Positions 8,092 through 15,359 of a DNA stretch of 25,905 nt are shown in pieces (within the stretch, counting starts at the first letter, position 1; each line of letters starts with the position of its first letter). Location: the NCBI GenBank assembly GCA_003243255.1, contig QFQM01000053.1:1-25905 (forward strand). The letters are read 5' to 3'. The DNA comes from Flavobacterium psychrophilum. Lineage in GTDB: Bacteria > Bacteroidota > Bacteroidia > Flavobacteriales > Flavobacteriaceae. The position numbers and the translations under genes were made by a program. The notes beneath the pieces were generated by a model. That model was not told the DNA's origin, did not search any database, and saw only the letters and a program-made list of their open reading frames with translations.

Positions 8092-8113
8092 AGATTCAAA
8101 GGGATAAAGTTGA

Positions 8114-8131
8114 TTGGACCGATTTGTCCAA
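8114..8131. repeat. Short hairpin between traN and the next gene
   Basis: TTGGAC and GTCCAA form a perfect 6-bp stem with a 6-base loop. No T-tract follows, so it is at most a weak processing or attenuation structure in the 85-base spacer after traN. Confidence 0.35.
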
Positions 8132-8176
8132 AAGAGTAAAGTGATTTAACGAATAACAATTAAAAAGTTATCAATT

Positions 8177-8989
8177 ATGAACGAACAAAATGTAGAGTAC
8201 TTAAAAGAACGCATTTTCTTTCTTGGCTTTGGTGATAAGCTGAATGCCGAGTTGGAAAAGAATATCAAAGCGCAAAAGGAACAATTTCAACTTCCCATTC
8301 AGGGTGAGTTTAATAAAGGAGATAAAAAAGAAGTAGTAGATTTTATGCTTGATTTTTCCAAGTCCAAGCAGAACGACATGTACTTCCTGAACAATTATAA
8401 AGCTACCCTGAAGAGTGACGATCCTGAGAAAGAACGATCACAGACTTTCTACATCAACAAGGGAAATGGTGTGACCGCCAAGGAAGCTTATAACCTGTTA
8501 GAGGGACGTGCCGTACATAAGAAGCTTACTAATAAAGATGGTGATCCCTATGAGGCCTGGCTTCAATTGAATCCTAAGAAAGAAGAGAATGGGAATCATA
8601 AAGTACAGCAGTTTCATTCCGCTTGGGGATACGATGTGAATAAGAGTCTGGAAAAACATCCCATCAAAGAATTGGCTGATCCCGAGCAGAAGGAAAGATT
8701 GATCAAGTCACTGGAGAAGGGAAATCTTCAACAGGTCACCTATACGCGAAATGACAAGGAAGAAAAAATGTTTCTCGAAGCTAATCCAAAAGATCGAAAC
8801 GTGATCGTCTACGATGCGCAAATGGTGAAACAGTTTCAAGGCATCAAGGAGCACAAAGGTGAAAAAGCAGAAGTGAGCAAATCGCAGGGCGAGAATTCCT
8901 CTGAAAAAAAGAAGTCCGATAAGAAAGAGGTATCGGAAGAACCTGATGCCACTGAGAAGAAGGCGAAAGGAAGAAAGATGTCGGTCTGA
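8177..8989 (+). CDS. Conserved mobile-element accessory protein with Lys/Glu-rich tail
   Basis: This 270-residue soluble protein lacks signal or membrane segments. I recognise it as a type of protein that travels with Bacteroidota conjugative elements. Recognisable stretches are NVEYLKERIFFLGFGD, MYFLNNYKATL and FYINKGNGVTAKEAYNLLEG, but there is no characterised function. Some pipelines may assign part of it to DUF3945-like domains, and I am unsure of that. The last 50 residues are a low-complexity Lys/Glu/Ser tail, probably disordered and able to contact nucleic acid. It is the last plus-strand gene of the transfer block. The start is the first ATG after an AT-rich leader ending in AAAAAGTTATCAATTATG. 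Confidence 0.82.
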   Translation: MNEQNVEYLKERIFFLGFGDKLNAELEKNIKAQKEQFQLPIQGEFNKGDKKEVVDFMLDFSKSKQNDMYFLNNYKATLKSDDPEKERSQTFYINKGNGVTAKEAYNLLEGRAVHKKLTNKDGDPYEAWLQLNPKKEENGNHKVQQFHSAWGYDVNKSLEKHPIKELADPEQKERLIKSLEKGNLQQVTYTRNDKEEKMFLEANPKDRNVIVYDAQMVKQFQGIKEHKGEKAEVSKSQGENSSEKKKSDKKEVSEEPDATEKKAKGRKMSV

Positions 8990-8994
8990 CGTCT

Positions 8995-9095
8995 TTAGTT
9001 TTACGCGACCTTGTAATGGGGGAGAGCTTGTTCCGTTGATTGTGTTCATCATATTACATGGACAATCATCGGAACAAGCACTCCCCTTAGTTTTA
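8995..9095. repeat. Long imperfect inverted repeat flanked by 9-bp direct repeats
   Basis: The arms 9019-9043 and 9062-9086 pair over 25 positions with two mismatches (for example GCTTGTTCCG against CGGAACAAGC) around an 18-base loop. The 9-base word TTAGTTTTA occurs at 8995-9003 and again at 9087-9095, just outside the right arm. The element begins 30 bases after the stop of the preceding gene. It may be a very strong terminator, or a small MITE-like insertion with a 9-bp target duplication. Against insertion, 15 bases separate the left direct repeat from the left arm. Confidence 0.7.
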
Positions 9096-9116
9096 AGAGC
9101 TGCTGAGTAAAGTGCC

Positions 9117-9183
9117 GGGACCTCATCCGGTGTAATGCCTTACTACTATTTATCCTTGATGCATCACCACCGGATGACATCCC
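9117..9183. repeat. Imperfect inverted repeat, 16-base arms
   Basis: Arms 9117-9132 and 9168-9183 pair at 14 of 16 positions (GGGA..TCATCCGGTG with CACCGGATGA..TCCC), with a 35-base loop. The outermost CCC (9181-9183) is also used by the next hairpin, so the two cannot form completely together. Confidence 0.62.
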
Positions 9184-9207
9184 TTTCCTGTTAATATTCG
9201 AAAGGGA
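9180..9207. repeat. Short hairpin overlapping the previous inverted repeat
   Basis: TCCCTTTC (9180-9187) pairs perfectly with GAAAGGGA (9200-9207) around a 12-base loop. It competes with the outer pairs of the 9117-9183 structure, so the two could act as alternative folds. Not followed by a T-tract. Confidence 0.55.
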
Positions 9208-9257
9208 ATGCAATACATCTAAGCGCATTTTCATGACAAGGTAAACGTGTGAGTAAG

Positions 9258-9483
9258 TGCATGCCGTTCAGGCTTTTTTGCTGCTCAACTTGTAAAGTCC
9301 ATCGCAAAGATAGGATGATGCTTTACCCGCTGTCAAGGGCGAGGCAAGTACCGGTGTATTTCATTGTGGAATTGTACCGATACCCTTGACTGCGGGTACG
9401 CTCATCCTTTGAGACAGGCTATGGACTTTACAATTCTTTAACAAGAAGTGGCAAGGCAAATAAAAAAAGCCTGAAGCCATGCA
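9258..9483 (+). ncRNA. 226-nt nested inverted repeat, candidate structured RNA or DNA element
   Basis: Five nested blocks pair in register. 9258-9263 pairs with 9478-9483 (6 bp, TGCATG). 9267-9279 pairs with 9463-9475 (13 bp, TTCAGGCTTTTTT). 9290-9302 pairs with 9421-9433 (13 bp, TTGTAAAGTCCAT). 9312-9318 pairs with 9402-9408 (7 bp, plus GC 9320-9321 with GC 9400-9401). 9324-9339 pairs with 9383-9398 (15 of 16). The apical loop is 43 bases. A small extra hairpin (TTCTT/AAGAA, 9434-9447) lies in the right arm. The structure is too long and too well nested to be chance. The outer stem contains the ATG (9479-9481) of the following gene, so as RNA it could mask that start. As DNA it could be an origin or recombination site. 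Type and transcription are inferred, not seen. Confidence 0.6.
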
Positions 9484-9898
9484 AACACTTAATATCAAAT
9501 CACACAACGTTAATCGTCATTATGAAATGCCTCACTTCTTTGTTCTATCAAAAGGAAACAATGCAGGAAAACCACTGGATAAACCGTGTCCCAATTGTTT
9601 TGTGATCACGACCAGTAACGAGGAAGAAAGAAATCGTCTTTATTGGCTGTGCTTTGGCCTATGGCAAGGCAGGCATTTTCATCAACTCCTTACTGGATCG
9701 GTAATACCCTTTATTCGAATTACAGAATTTAAAAAATGCCTTGATTTGGCTGTTTTGAAAGTCGCGGTCAAGCCCGTGGAATTTAAGCAAGCAATTGAAT
9801 CATTGATGACACTTAATCATCATCAGCAAAACATCAAGAAACAAATGATACTCATGAATGAATTAAAAATAACGATAATAAGAAAAGCCCTCCAATAA
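9479..9898 (+). CDS. DUF6943-like protein
   Basis: This 139-residue protein resembles the DUF6943 family of uncharacterised proteins found in Bacteroidota mobile elements. Stretches that look conserved are PHFFVLSKGNNAGKPLDKPCPNCFV and LYWLCFGLWQGRHFHQLLTGSVIPFI. It has no signal peptide or clear membrane helix. A CPNC motif (near residue 37) could bind metal but stands alone. The C-terminal 40 residues are basic and helical. The ATG is the first codon of the open frame and lies inside the outer stem of the large inverted repeat just upstream, preceded by a run of seven A residues. It is followed by a convergent gene 14 bases later. Function unknown. The family call is from memory of the motif pattern. 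Confidence 0.75.
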   Translation: MQTLNIKSHNVNRHYEMPHFFVLSKGNNAGKPLDKPCPNCFVITTSNEEERNRLYWLCFGLWQGRHFHQLLTGSVIPFIRITEFKKCLDLAVLKVAVKPVEFKQAIESLMTLNHHQQNIKKQMILMNELKITIIRKALQ

Positions 9899-9912
9899 GA
9901 GTGCTTTGGGTG

Positions 9913-11151
9913 CTAATTATTAGTTGCATAAAATTCTTCACATTCCTCGCATAAGCCGGAGTCGCTTAACTCAAGAAACTTATTGTTGCATTTTTGACAA
10001 ATCTTGCCCGCAACAATTTCGAATTCCCAACCGTGGATCATGCCTTTTTTGTCTATGTCTGTGTTGAGAAAGAAATTATAGCCACAGTCGTGTTCACAGG
10101 AAAATATTTCATTATGTATTTCTATCTCGTTGAGTTCACCGCAATTGGGACATACAAAAAAGTCTGCATTACAATGTGAGCAATGGGCCTCCACCATATC
10201 TGATTCCAAATCAGCTTGACTCACCTCCGTTTTTTCCGCTCCTAACTCTTCCTTGAAATTGAAATTAAGTTGATTTGGGTTTTCATACAATCTCTCTTTA
10301 TTCGGATCGTAAACTTTGTAGGGATCAGAGTATTCAACCGTGTTTGCATATTCAAAGTCACAAAGAGGACATTTAGAGTAGTGGGAGTCGATCCAGTCGG
10401 ATTCTTCCTCGGTCAGGAATTCACTTTCAAGATTATTAACTAAGTCTGCTATGGAGTAATAAAATTGTGTATCCGTATTTATGAGATACGGCTTCAAATC
10501 CGGATGAATGATTTTCGGATTTTCATCAGAACTGAAATCACCTTTGTTACTCGATACAAAATAGTTTTCTGGGAACATGATTTGTTTGGATTCCGGTACA
10601 AACAATTTTATCGGTAGATTTTTCTCAACATATTCAATAGAACTTAATAGGATCAAAGCATCGGCCATACTGTTTTTCTTATCACCAATGAAGGGTGCTT
10701 TTCGATCAGCGGCCAGATCAGCGGCTATAATTTTTACGTGATTAGAGACTTCAATGAGCGTAGTTTTTTTCTTGAGAAACTCTTCGACAGATTCAATATG
10801 GTGTTTATGCCTTCGAATTTTATTCTCAATTCCAATTGTGATTTTCTCCTTAAGACTTTGAGCCATTTCCTTTCCTTCAGGTTCCAAAAAATGCTTTATT
10901 GACTTTATTGAGGCTTTGACTGAATGAAGTTTTTTATTGAGTTCATCTATTTGATTTTGAGAATGCTTTTTATTTCGCTCCCATTCTTCAAGAATGATCC
11001 TGTTAGTTAGAAACGTAAGACGGCCTTCATTGACTTTCTTGATTATGAAATCAAAAATCTTAAAGTGCAATTCGTCATACTGATTATTCAGGATATTAAA
11101 TCCGTTGGAGAGATATATCCAGTTGTTGGTGTCAAGGAAGATATACCGCAT
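9913..11151 (-). CDS. PIN-like nuclease with C-terminal zinc-ribbon cysteine clusters
   Basis: This 412-residue minus-strand protein begins with a PIN-type nuclease fold. FLDTNNW carries the first catalytic Asp (D7), ILEEWER the Glu (E55/E56), NSMADALIL the next Asp (D164), and SNKGDF the last (D205). A long basic helical insertion (about residues 60-130) separates the first two acidic positions from the rest. The C-terminal third carries 12 cysteines in pairs: C261/C264, C324/C327, C334/C337, C352/C356, C385/C388 and C401/C404. That is enough for up to three zinc sites of ribbon type. RNase activity is a family expectation. The gene stands alone, is opposite in strand to everything else, and is visibly more AT-rich, suggesting separate acquisition. 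It may be a defence or toxin-like cargo gene. No antitoxin partner is evident. Confidence 0.8.
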   Translation of the reverse strand: MRYIFLDTNNWIYLSNGFNILNNQYDELHFKIFDFIIKKVNEGRLTFLTNRIILEEWERNKKHSQNQIDELNKKLHSVKASIKSIKHFLEPEGKEMAQSLKEKITIGIENKIRRHKHHIESVEEFLKKKTTLIEVSNHVKIIAADLAADRKAPFIGDKKNSMADALILLSSIEYVEKNLPIKLFVPESKQIMFPENYFVSSNKGDFSSDENPKIIHPDLKPYLINTDTQFYYSIADLVNNLESEFLTEEESDWIDSHYSKCPLCDFEYANTVEYSDPYKVYDPNKERLYENPNQLNFNFKEELGAEKTEVSQADLESDMVEAHCSHCNADFFVCPNCGELNEIEIHNEIFSCEHDCGYNFFLNTDIDKKGMIHGWEFEIVAGKICQKCNNKFLELSDSGLCEECEEFYATNN

Positions 11152-11678
11152 TAGCTGATGGATTTCATTGAGTTAAAATTTAAGTATAGCAATACACTGT
11201 TCATAGATAGCTATTGCTGCAATTCCTTTGAATGGACATTTTCTCCGAAGCCAAAGTAAATATCCTTCAAAACCCTCGTAATTTTGAATATCAGTGGAGA
11301 TAATTGGACTGTCTGTGGTGAATCGTCACCCTTGCAAGCATGTCCAAAAATGCTAATGCGGGTTTATGGAAAGAAAATGAGGGTAAAATCACTTTTTGTT
11401 TAGCACGTTCGTCAGTATATCTCTTTGCCAGCTTCAAATAAGTATAAAGGCCAATTTCTGGCTATTACTTTGAGTAATGTCGCTAATCCGAAAGGGTCCT
11501 GCCCCGATTATTGCAGATGGTTGGGATTTCGATGTGTTCATGAAGTTTAGGCTTAACGATGTCCTTTTAAAAGATACAGATTTGCCCCATACAAGTAATA
11601 TTAATTGCTTTTTTGAACCAGATTGGCAATTCATGCAATCGTGTTGCACCGAAAAATAGGTATCTTTGGCATGTGAAA
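11152..11678. other. 527-base stretch without a supportable gene
   Basis: Between the PIN gene and the metal island I find only short unconvincing frames (for example 11477-11659 plus and 11434-11730 minus). There is no RNA gene, no insertion-sequence end and no strong terminator. It should hold the promoter of the minus-strand PIN gene near 11152-11250 and control sequences for the metal operon near its right end. It may also contain decayed coding sequence. Confidence 0.5.
11661..11668 (+). promoter_or_regulatory. Possible Bacteroidota -7 element
   Basis: TATCTTTG fits the TAnnTTTG -7 consensus of the phylum and lies 10 bases before the ATG of the DUF6660-like gene, which heads the metal efflux block. 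No good -33 TTTG at the usual spacing was found, and the leader would be very short. Confidence 0.35.
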
Positions 11679-11990
11679 ATGGTTCGCCTCCTATTTGTAT
11701 TCTATATTTTCGTCCTGGCAATCTATCCATGCAGTGATGGAAATACCTGCATTGATGAGCAGAAATTCGGTTTTTCCATAAATGTGACCAACCATGCTCA
11801 CAATGGTGGGGAGCAAGATGTATGCACTCCTTTTTGCATTTGTGCTTGCTGCGCAGCCACTATTCAACTCACTGTATCGAATATTACGGTTCCATTTTTT
11901 TTAACACACAATACCAGGTTCTTGATTCCTTATAAGGAAAGACCTTGGTTAGACAAGACTCATTCTATCTGGCAACCGCCCAAGGCTTAA
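11679..11990 (+). CDS. DUF6660-like Cys/His-rich exported protein
   Basis: This 103-residue protein starts with a hydrophobic segment (MVRLLFVFYIFVLAIYPCSD). It carries a His/Cys-rich middle with NHAHNGGEQDVCTPFCICACC, ideal for binding soft metals. It resembles small DUF6660-type proteins found next to CusA/CzcA pumps in Bacteroidota. The first cysteine after the hydrophobic stretch (C18) could make it a lipoprotein or mark signal cleavage. The open frame extends further 5' (from 11613), but the start at 11679 is chosen because it directly gives the signal-like segment. A periplasmic metal chaperone or sensor role is inference. It precedes the 48-aa gene and czcA on the same strand. Confidence 0.72.
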   Translation: MVRLLFVFYIFVLAIYPCSDGNTCIDEQKFGFSINVTNHAHNGGEQDVCTPFCICACCAATIQLTVSNITVPFFLTHNTRFLIPYKERPWLDKTHSIWQPPKA

Positions 11991-12026
11991 TTTCTTAGCC
12001 TTCATTCAAATCATGTAAGTTTTATT

Positions 12027-12047
12027 GAGAGACATTTTCAATCTCTC
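12027..12047 (+). terminator. Hairpin downstream of the DUF6660-like gene
   Basis: GAGAGA (12027-12032) and TCTCTC (12042-12047) form a 6-bp stem with a 9-base loop, followed by TATTCCTTTTTATT. It could end or attenuate the short DUF6660-like transcript before the pump genes. Confidence 0.45.
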
Positions 12048-12072
12048 TATTCCTTTTTATTAAGCTCGAAGC

Positions 12073-12219
12073 ATGAAAAATGCTAAGCCAAAAAAACATA
12101 AGAAGAAATCGACTGTGCGTATAGTTCTGAACTATACACTAATGATCCTATTGGGTCTTTTAGTGGCCGTTCTTATGCTGGTTGCATTAATAATTCCTCA
12201 TATAAATATCAATGACTAA
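12073..12219 (+). CDS. 48-aa single-pass membrane protein upstream of czcA
   Basis: ATG at 12073 opens a 48-codon frame ending TAA at 12217-12219, only 5 bases before the czcA ATG. The peptide starts with a strongly basic segment (MKNAKPKKHKKKSTVR) and continues with one clear membrane helix (about residues 17-41, ILLGLLVAVLMLVALII), then a short polar tail. The charge pattern predicts an N-in orientation. Tight coupling to czcA and the clean membrane-protein profile argue that it is real. It may be a small accessory subunit or assembly factor of the pump, though this is inference. I do not recognise a named family. Confidence 0.68.
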   Translation: MKNAKPKKHKKKSTVRIVLNYTLMILLGLLVAVLMLVALIIPHININD

Positions 12220-12224
12220 TAATT

Positions 12225-15200
12225 ATGTTAGATAAAATCATTCATTACTCCATAAACAATAAGCTGATCATTGGCCTGTTCACAATTGGCCTGATCATTT
12301 GGGGTGGCTACTCCATAACGCAGCTCCCCATAGATGCTGTGCCCGATATTACCAATAACCAGGTTCAGATTATCACGGTAGCTTCATCACAATCAGCACT
12401 GGACATTGAACGTCTGGTGACATTTCCAATCGAGCAAACGATGGCCACCATACCAAACATCGGAGAGATTCGGAGTTTTTCACGTTTCGGCCTTTCTGTT
12501 GTTACGATTGTTTTTCACGATAACATCGATGTGTATTGGGCGAGACAGCAGGTAAGTGAAAGGCTTAACATGGCAGCAAAGCAAATCCCTCCAGGTGTGG
12601 GTTCTCCTGAACTGGCACCGGTAACAACGGGATTAGGTGAAATCTATCAATACACACTTCGTCCAAAGAAAGGCTATGAAGGAAAATATAATCCAACGGA
12701 ACTACGCAGCATTCAAGACTGGATTGTAAGACGGCAATTACTTGGCACTGTTGGAGTGGCTGATGTTGCCAGCTTCGGTGGCTATCTGAAGCAATATGAA
12801 ATAGCATTGAATCCTGACAAACTCAGAAGCCAAAATCTAAGCATTGCAGAAGTATTTTCTGCCCTTGAAAAAAACAATCAAAACACCGGTGGTGCTTATA
12901 TCGACAAAAAGCCGAACGCATGGTTTATCCGTAGTCAGGGTTTAATAGGTTCCACGGAAGATATAGGAAAGATCGTAGTAAAAAATACAAGCACCGGAAT
13001 ACCTGTTCTCATCCGTGACATTGCAGAAGTTGGCTTTGGTCATGCTACCCGCTTTGGCGCCATGACTTATAATAATGAAGGTGAAGTAGTAGGCGCCATC
13101 GTGTTGATGCTAAAAGGCGAAAATTCAAGTGCGGTGGTTAATCGAGTAAAGGAACGCATCAAACAAATTGCGAAAACACTTCCTGAAGGAGTTGAGATTG
13201 AAGCTTTCATAGATCGAAGCAAATTGGTCAATCGCGCCATTGGTACAGTAGAGAAAAATTTGGTTGAAGGAGCATTGATTGTTATTGGGGTACTCGTTTT
13301 GTTCTTGGGTAATCTACGCGCGGGGTTGATAGTTGCGTCTGTCATTCCATTAGCGATGTTATTTGCCGTGTCCCTTATGCATGTGTTTGGTGTTTCAGGA
13401 AACCTAATGAGTTTAGGCGCGATTGATTTTGGGTTAATTGTCGATGGAGCCGTAATTATAGTGGAAGCGACAATGCATCATTTGGGCTTACGTAAATCTG
13501 TTCGCCTGACTAAAGAGGAGATGGATTTAGAAGTTTACGAATCCGCATCTAAAATCAGAACCTCAGCGGCCTTTGGTGAAATTATCATCTTGATTGTGTA
13601 CTTGCCTATTCTTGCTCTGGTTGGAGTTGAGGGAAAAATGTTCAAGCCGATGGCACAGACTGTAGCCTTTGCTATACTCGGAGCATTTCTCATGTCACTT
13701 ACGTATGTGCCAATGATGTCTGCCCTTTGTCTAAGCAGGAACACAACACATAAAAAAAACCTGTCCGACAAGATGATGGACTTTTTCCATCGTATATACA
13801 CACCTGTCATCAATGGGGCGTTAAAGCATAGGCTAATTATTGTGTCTTCTGCCGTTATTTTATTTATAGTAAGCATCATCACATTTACCAACATGGGCGG
13901 AGAATTTTTGCCAACACTGGAAGAAGGTGACTTTGCCGTTGAAACTCGTGTATTGACTGGAAGCAGTTTATCCTACACTATAGAGTCTGCGACAAAAGCC
14001 GCGGAAATAATACTTCGCGAATTTCCCGATGAAGTAAGAGAAGTAGTTGCTAAAGTAGGTTCATCAGAAATACCCACCGATCCAATGCCTATTGAAGCCT
14101 GTGACTTGATGATCCTTTTAAAGGATAAGGACGATTGGAAAAAGGCAGAAGGACGTGAGGAACTAATCGAAAAGATGAGTGAGGCACTGGAAGATGTGCC
14201 TGGCGTTACATTTGGCTTTCAGCAACCGATTCAAATGAGGTTTAATGAATTAATGACTGGCGTACGACAGGATATAGCGATAAAGATTTTCGGAGAAGAC
14301 TTGGATGTACTCACTGACCTTTCTAAAGAAATAGGAAAGATTGTGGATAAAGTGGATGGCGCACAAGGTTTATATATTGAGGAAGTTACCGGCCTCCCGC
14401 AAATAGTTGTCAACATTAATCGGGATGAGGTCGCTAAATATGGTCTGGCTATTGAAACCATTAATCAGGTAATTAATACCGCATTCGCGGGGCAAGCTGC
14501 GGGGCTCGTTTATGAAGGCGAAAGACGATACGACCTGACGTTAAGGTTAGCAAGTCAAAATCGTCAAAGCATTGAAGATGTTCGGAATCTGTTTATAACA
14601 TCACCTAAAGGAGAACAGATTCCATTGAAGCAATTGGCAGATGTGGAATTCAAAATCGGTCCTAACCAGATTCAGCGTGAAGATGCCAAACGCAGAATCA
14701 TTGTAGGATTCAATGTCTCGGGAAGAGATATTGCCACTGTTGTTAAAGAGGTGCAACAAAAGATTGAGCAGAAAGTGAAATTTCCACCAGGGTATTATCC
14801 GACTTATGGTGGTCAGTTCGAAAATTTGGAGAAAGCGAAAGCTCGCTTGTCCATTGCTGTTCCAGTAGCACTGCTACTCATCTTCCTTCTATTGTATTTC
14901 ACTTTCCATTCCATGAAACAGTCACTCTTAATTTTTACGGCTATTCCAATGTCAGCTATTGGTGGTGTGTTTGCATTACTCTTACGCGGTATGCCATTCA
15001 GTATTTCCGCAGGGGTCGGATTCATTGCCTTATTCGGTGTAGCGGTACTAAATGGGATTGTCCTCATCGCAGAGTTCAACCGATTAAAGAAAGAAGGTAT
15101 GATTGATTTGCATGACATCATACTCAAAGCAACCTCGGTACGTCTACGTCCTGTATTGATGACTGCCGCTGTTGCATCCCTTGGATTTCTGCCAATGGCA

Positions 15201-15359
15201 TTGGCCACAAGTGCAGGAGCTGAAGTTCAAAAACCATTGGCGACAGTGGTGATTGGAGGATTGATCAGTTCAACACTTTTAACACTCATCGTGCTGCCTT
15301 GTATTTATATCTACTTTGAAAAGATCGGTTCTTCAAAAATTAAAGATTCTTCGATATGA
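12225..15359 (+). CDS. czcA: CzcA/CusA-family heavy-metal RND efflux pump
   Basis: This 1044-residue protein is an inner-membrane proton/metal antiporter of the heavy-metal efflux RND family. It would export metal ions from periplasm or cytoplasm through a tripartite complex. Family landmarks are the N-terminal helix followed by LPIDAVPDITNNQVQI, the pore domain, and the central helix DFGLIVDGAVIIVEA (residues 401-415) with proton-relay acidic residues D401, D407 and E414. The DFG-DGA-VE pattern is that of the divalent-cation (Zn/Co/Cd/Ni) subgroup, not the copper/silver CusA type. The usual VEN ends here as VEA. Unlike many Bacteroidota CusA-like proteins it is not fused to TolC. The stop overlaps the ATG of the TolC gene. 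Substrate is inferred from motifs only. Confidence 0.93.
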   Translation: MLDKIIHYSINNKLIIGLFTIGLIIWGGYSITQLPIDAVPDITNNQVQIITVASSQSALDIERLVTFPIEQTMATIPNIGEIRSFSRFGLSVVTIVFHDNIDVYWARQQVSERLNMAAKQIPPGVGSPELAPVTTGLGEIYQYTLRPKKGYEGKYNPTELRSIQDWIVRRQLLGTVGVADVASFGGYLKQYEIALNPDKLRSQNLSIAEVFSALEKNNQNTGGAYIDKKPNAWFIRSQGLIGSTEDIGKIVVKNTSTGIPVLIRDIAEVGFGHATRFGAMTYNNEGEVVGAIVLMLKGENSSAVVNRVKERIKQIAKTLPEGVEIEAFIDRSKLVNRAIGTVEKNLVEGALIVIGVLVLFLGNLRAGLIVASVIPLAMLFAVSLMHVFGVSGNLMSLGAIDFGLIVDGAVIIVEATMHHLGLRKSVRLTKEEMDLEVYESASKIRTSAAFGEIIILIVYLPILALVGVEGKMFKPMAQTVAFAILGAFLMSLTYVPMMSALCLSRNTTHKKNLSDKMMDFFHRIYTPVINGALKHRLIIVSSAVILFIVSIITFTNMGGEFLPTLEEGDFAVETRVLTGSSLSYTIESATKAAEIILREFPDEVREVVAKVGSSEIPTDPMPIEACDLMILLKDKDDWKKAEGREELIEKMSEALEDVPGVTFGFQQPIQMRFNELMTGVRQDIAIKIFGEDLDVLTDLSKEIGKIVDKVDGAQGLYIEEVTGLPQIVVNINRDEVAKYGLAIETINQVINTAFAGQAAGLVYEGERRYDLTLRLASQNRQSIEDVRNLFITSPKGEQIPLKQLADVEFKIGPNQIQREDAKRRIIVGFNVSGRDIATVVKEVQQKIEQKVKFPPGYYPTYGGQFENLEKAKARLSIAVPVALLLIFLLLYFTFHSMKQSLLIFTAIPMSAIGGVFALLLRGMPFSISAGVGFIALFGVAVLNGIVLIAEFNRLKKEGMIDLHDIILKATSVRLRPVLMTAAVASLGFLPMALATSAGAEVQKPLATVVIGGLISSTLLTLIVLPCIYIYFEKIGSSKIKDSSI

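Noticed and set aside
8708..9052. 114-aa minus-strand frame
   Set aside because: It is antisense to the Lys/Glu-rich tail of the preceding gene; its Phe/Leu-rich look is the complement of AAG/GAA codons.
9049..9234. 61-aa minus-strand frame in the hairpin-rich gap
   Set aside because: It spans inverted repeats, shows no domain features and has no supporting start context.
9258..9483. Retron-type msr-msd or integron attC reading of the large inverted repeat
   Set aside because: No reverse transcriptase or integron integrase is nearby, and attC core-site motifs are not seen at the ends.
11477..11659. 60-aa plus-strand frame
   Set aside because: Weak coding character, no recognised motif, ends just before the likely promoter.
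11434..11730. 98-aa minus-strand frame before the metal operon
   Set aside because: No family pattern, and it overlaps the start of the DUF6660-like gene and its possible promoter.
12225..15359. Copper/silver CusA assignment for the RND pump
   Set aside because: The DFG-DGA-VE motif is of the divalent-cation subgroup, so CzcA is the better label, although substrate remains unproven.
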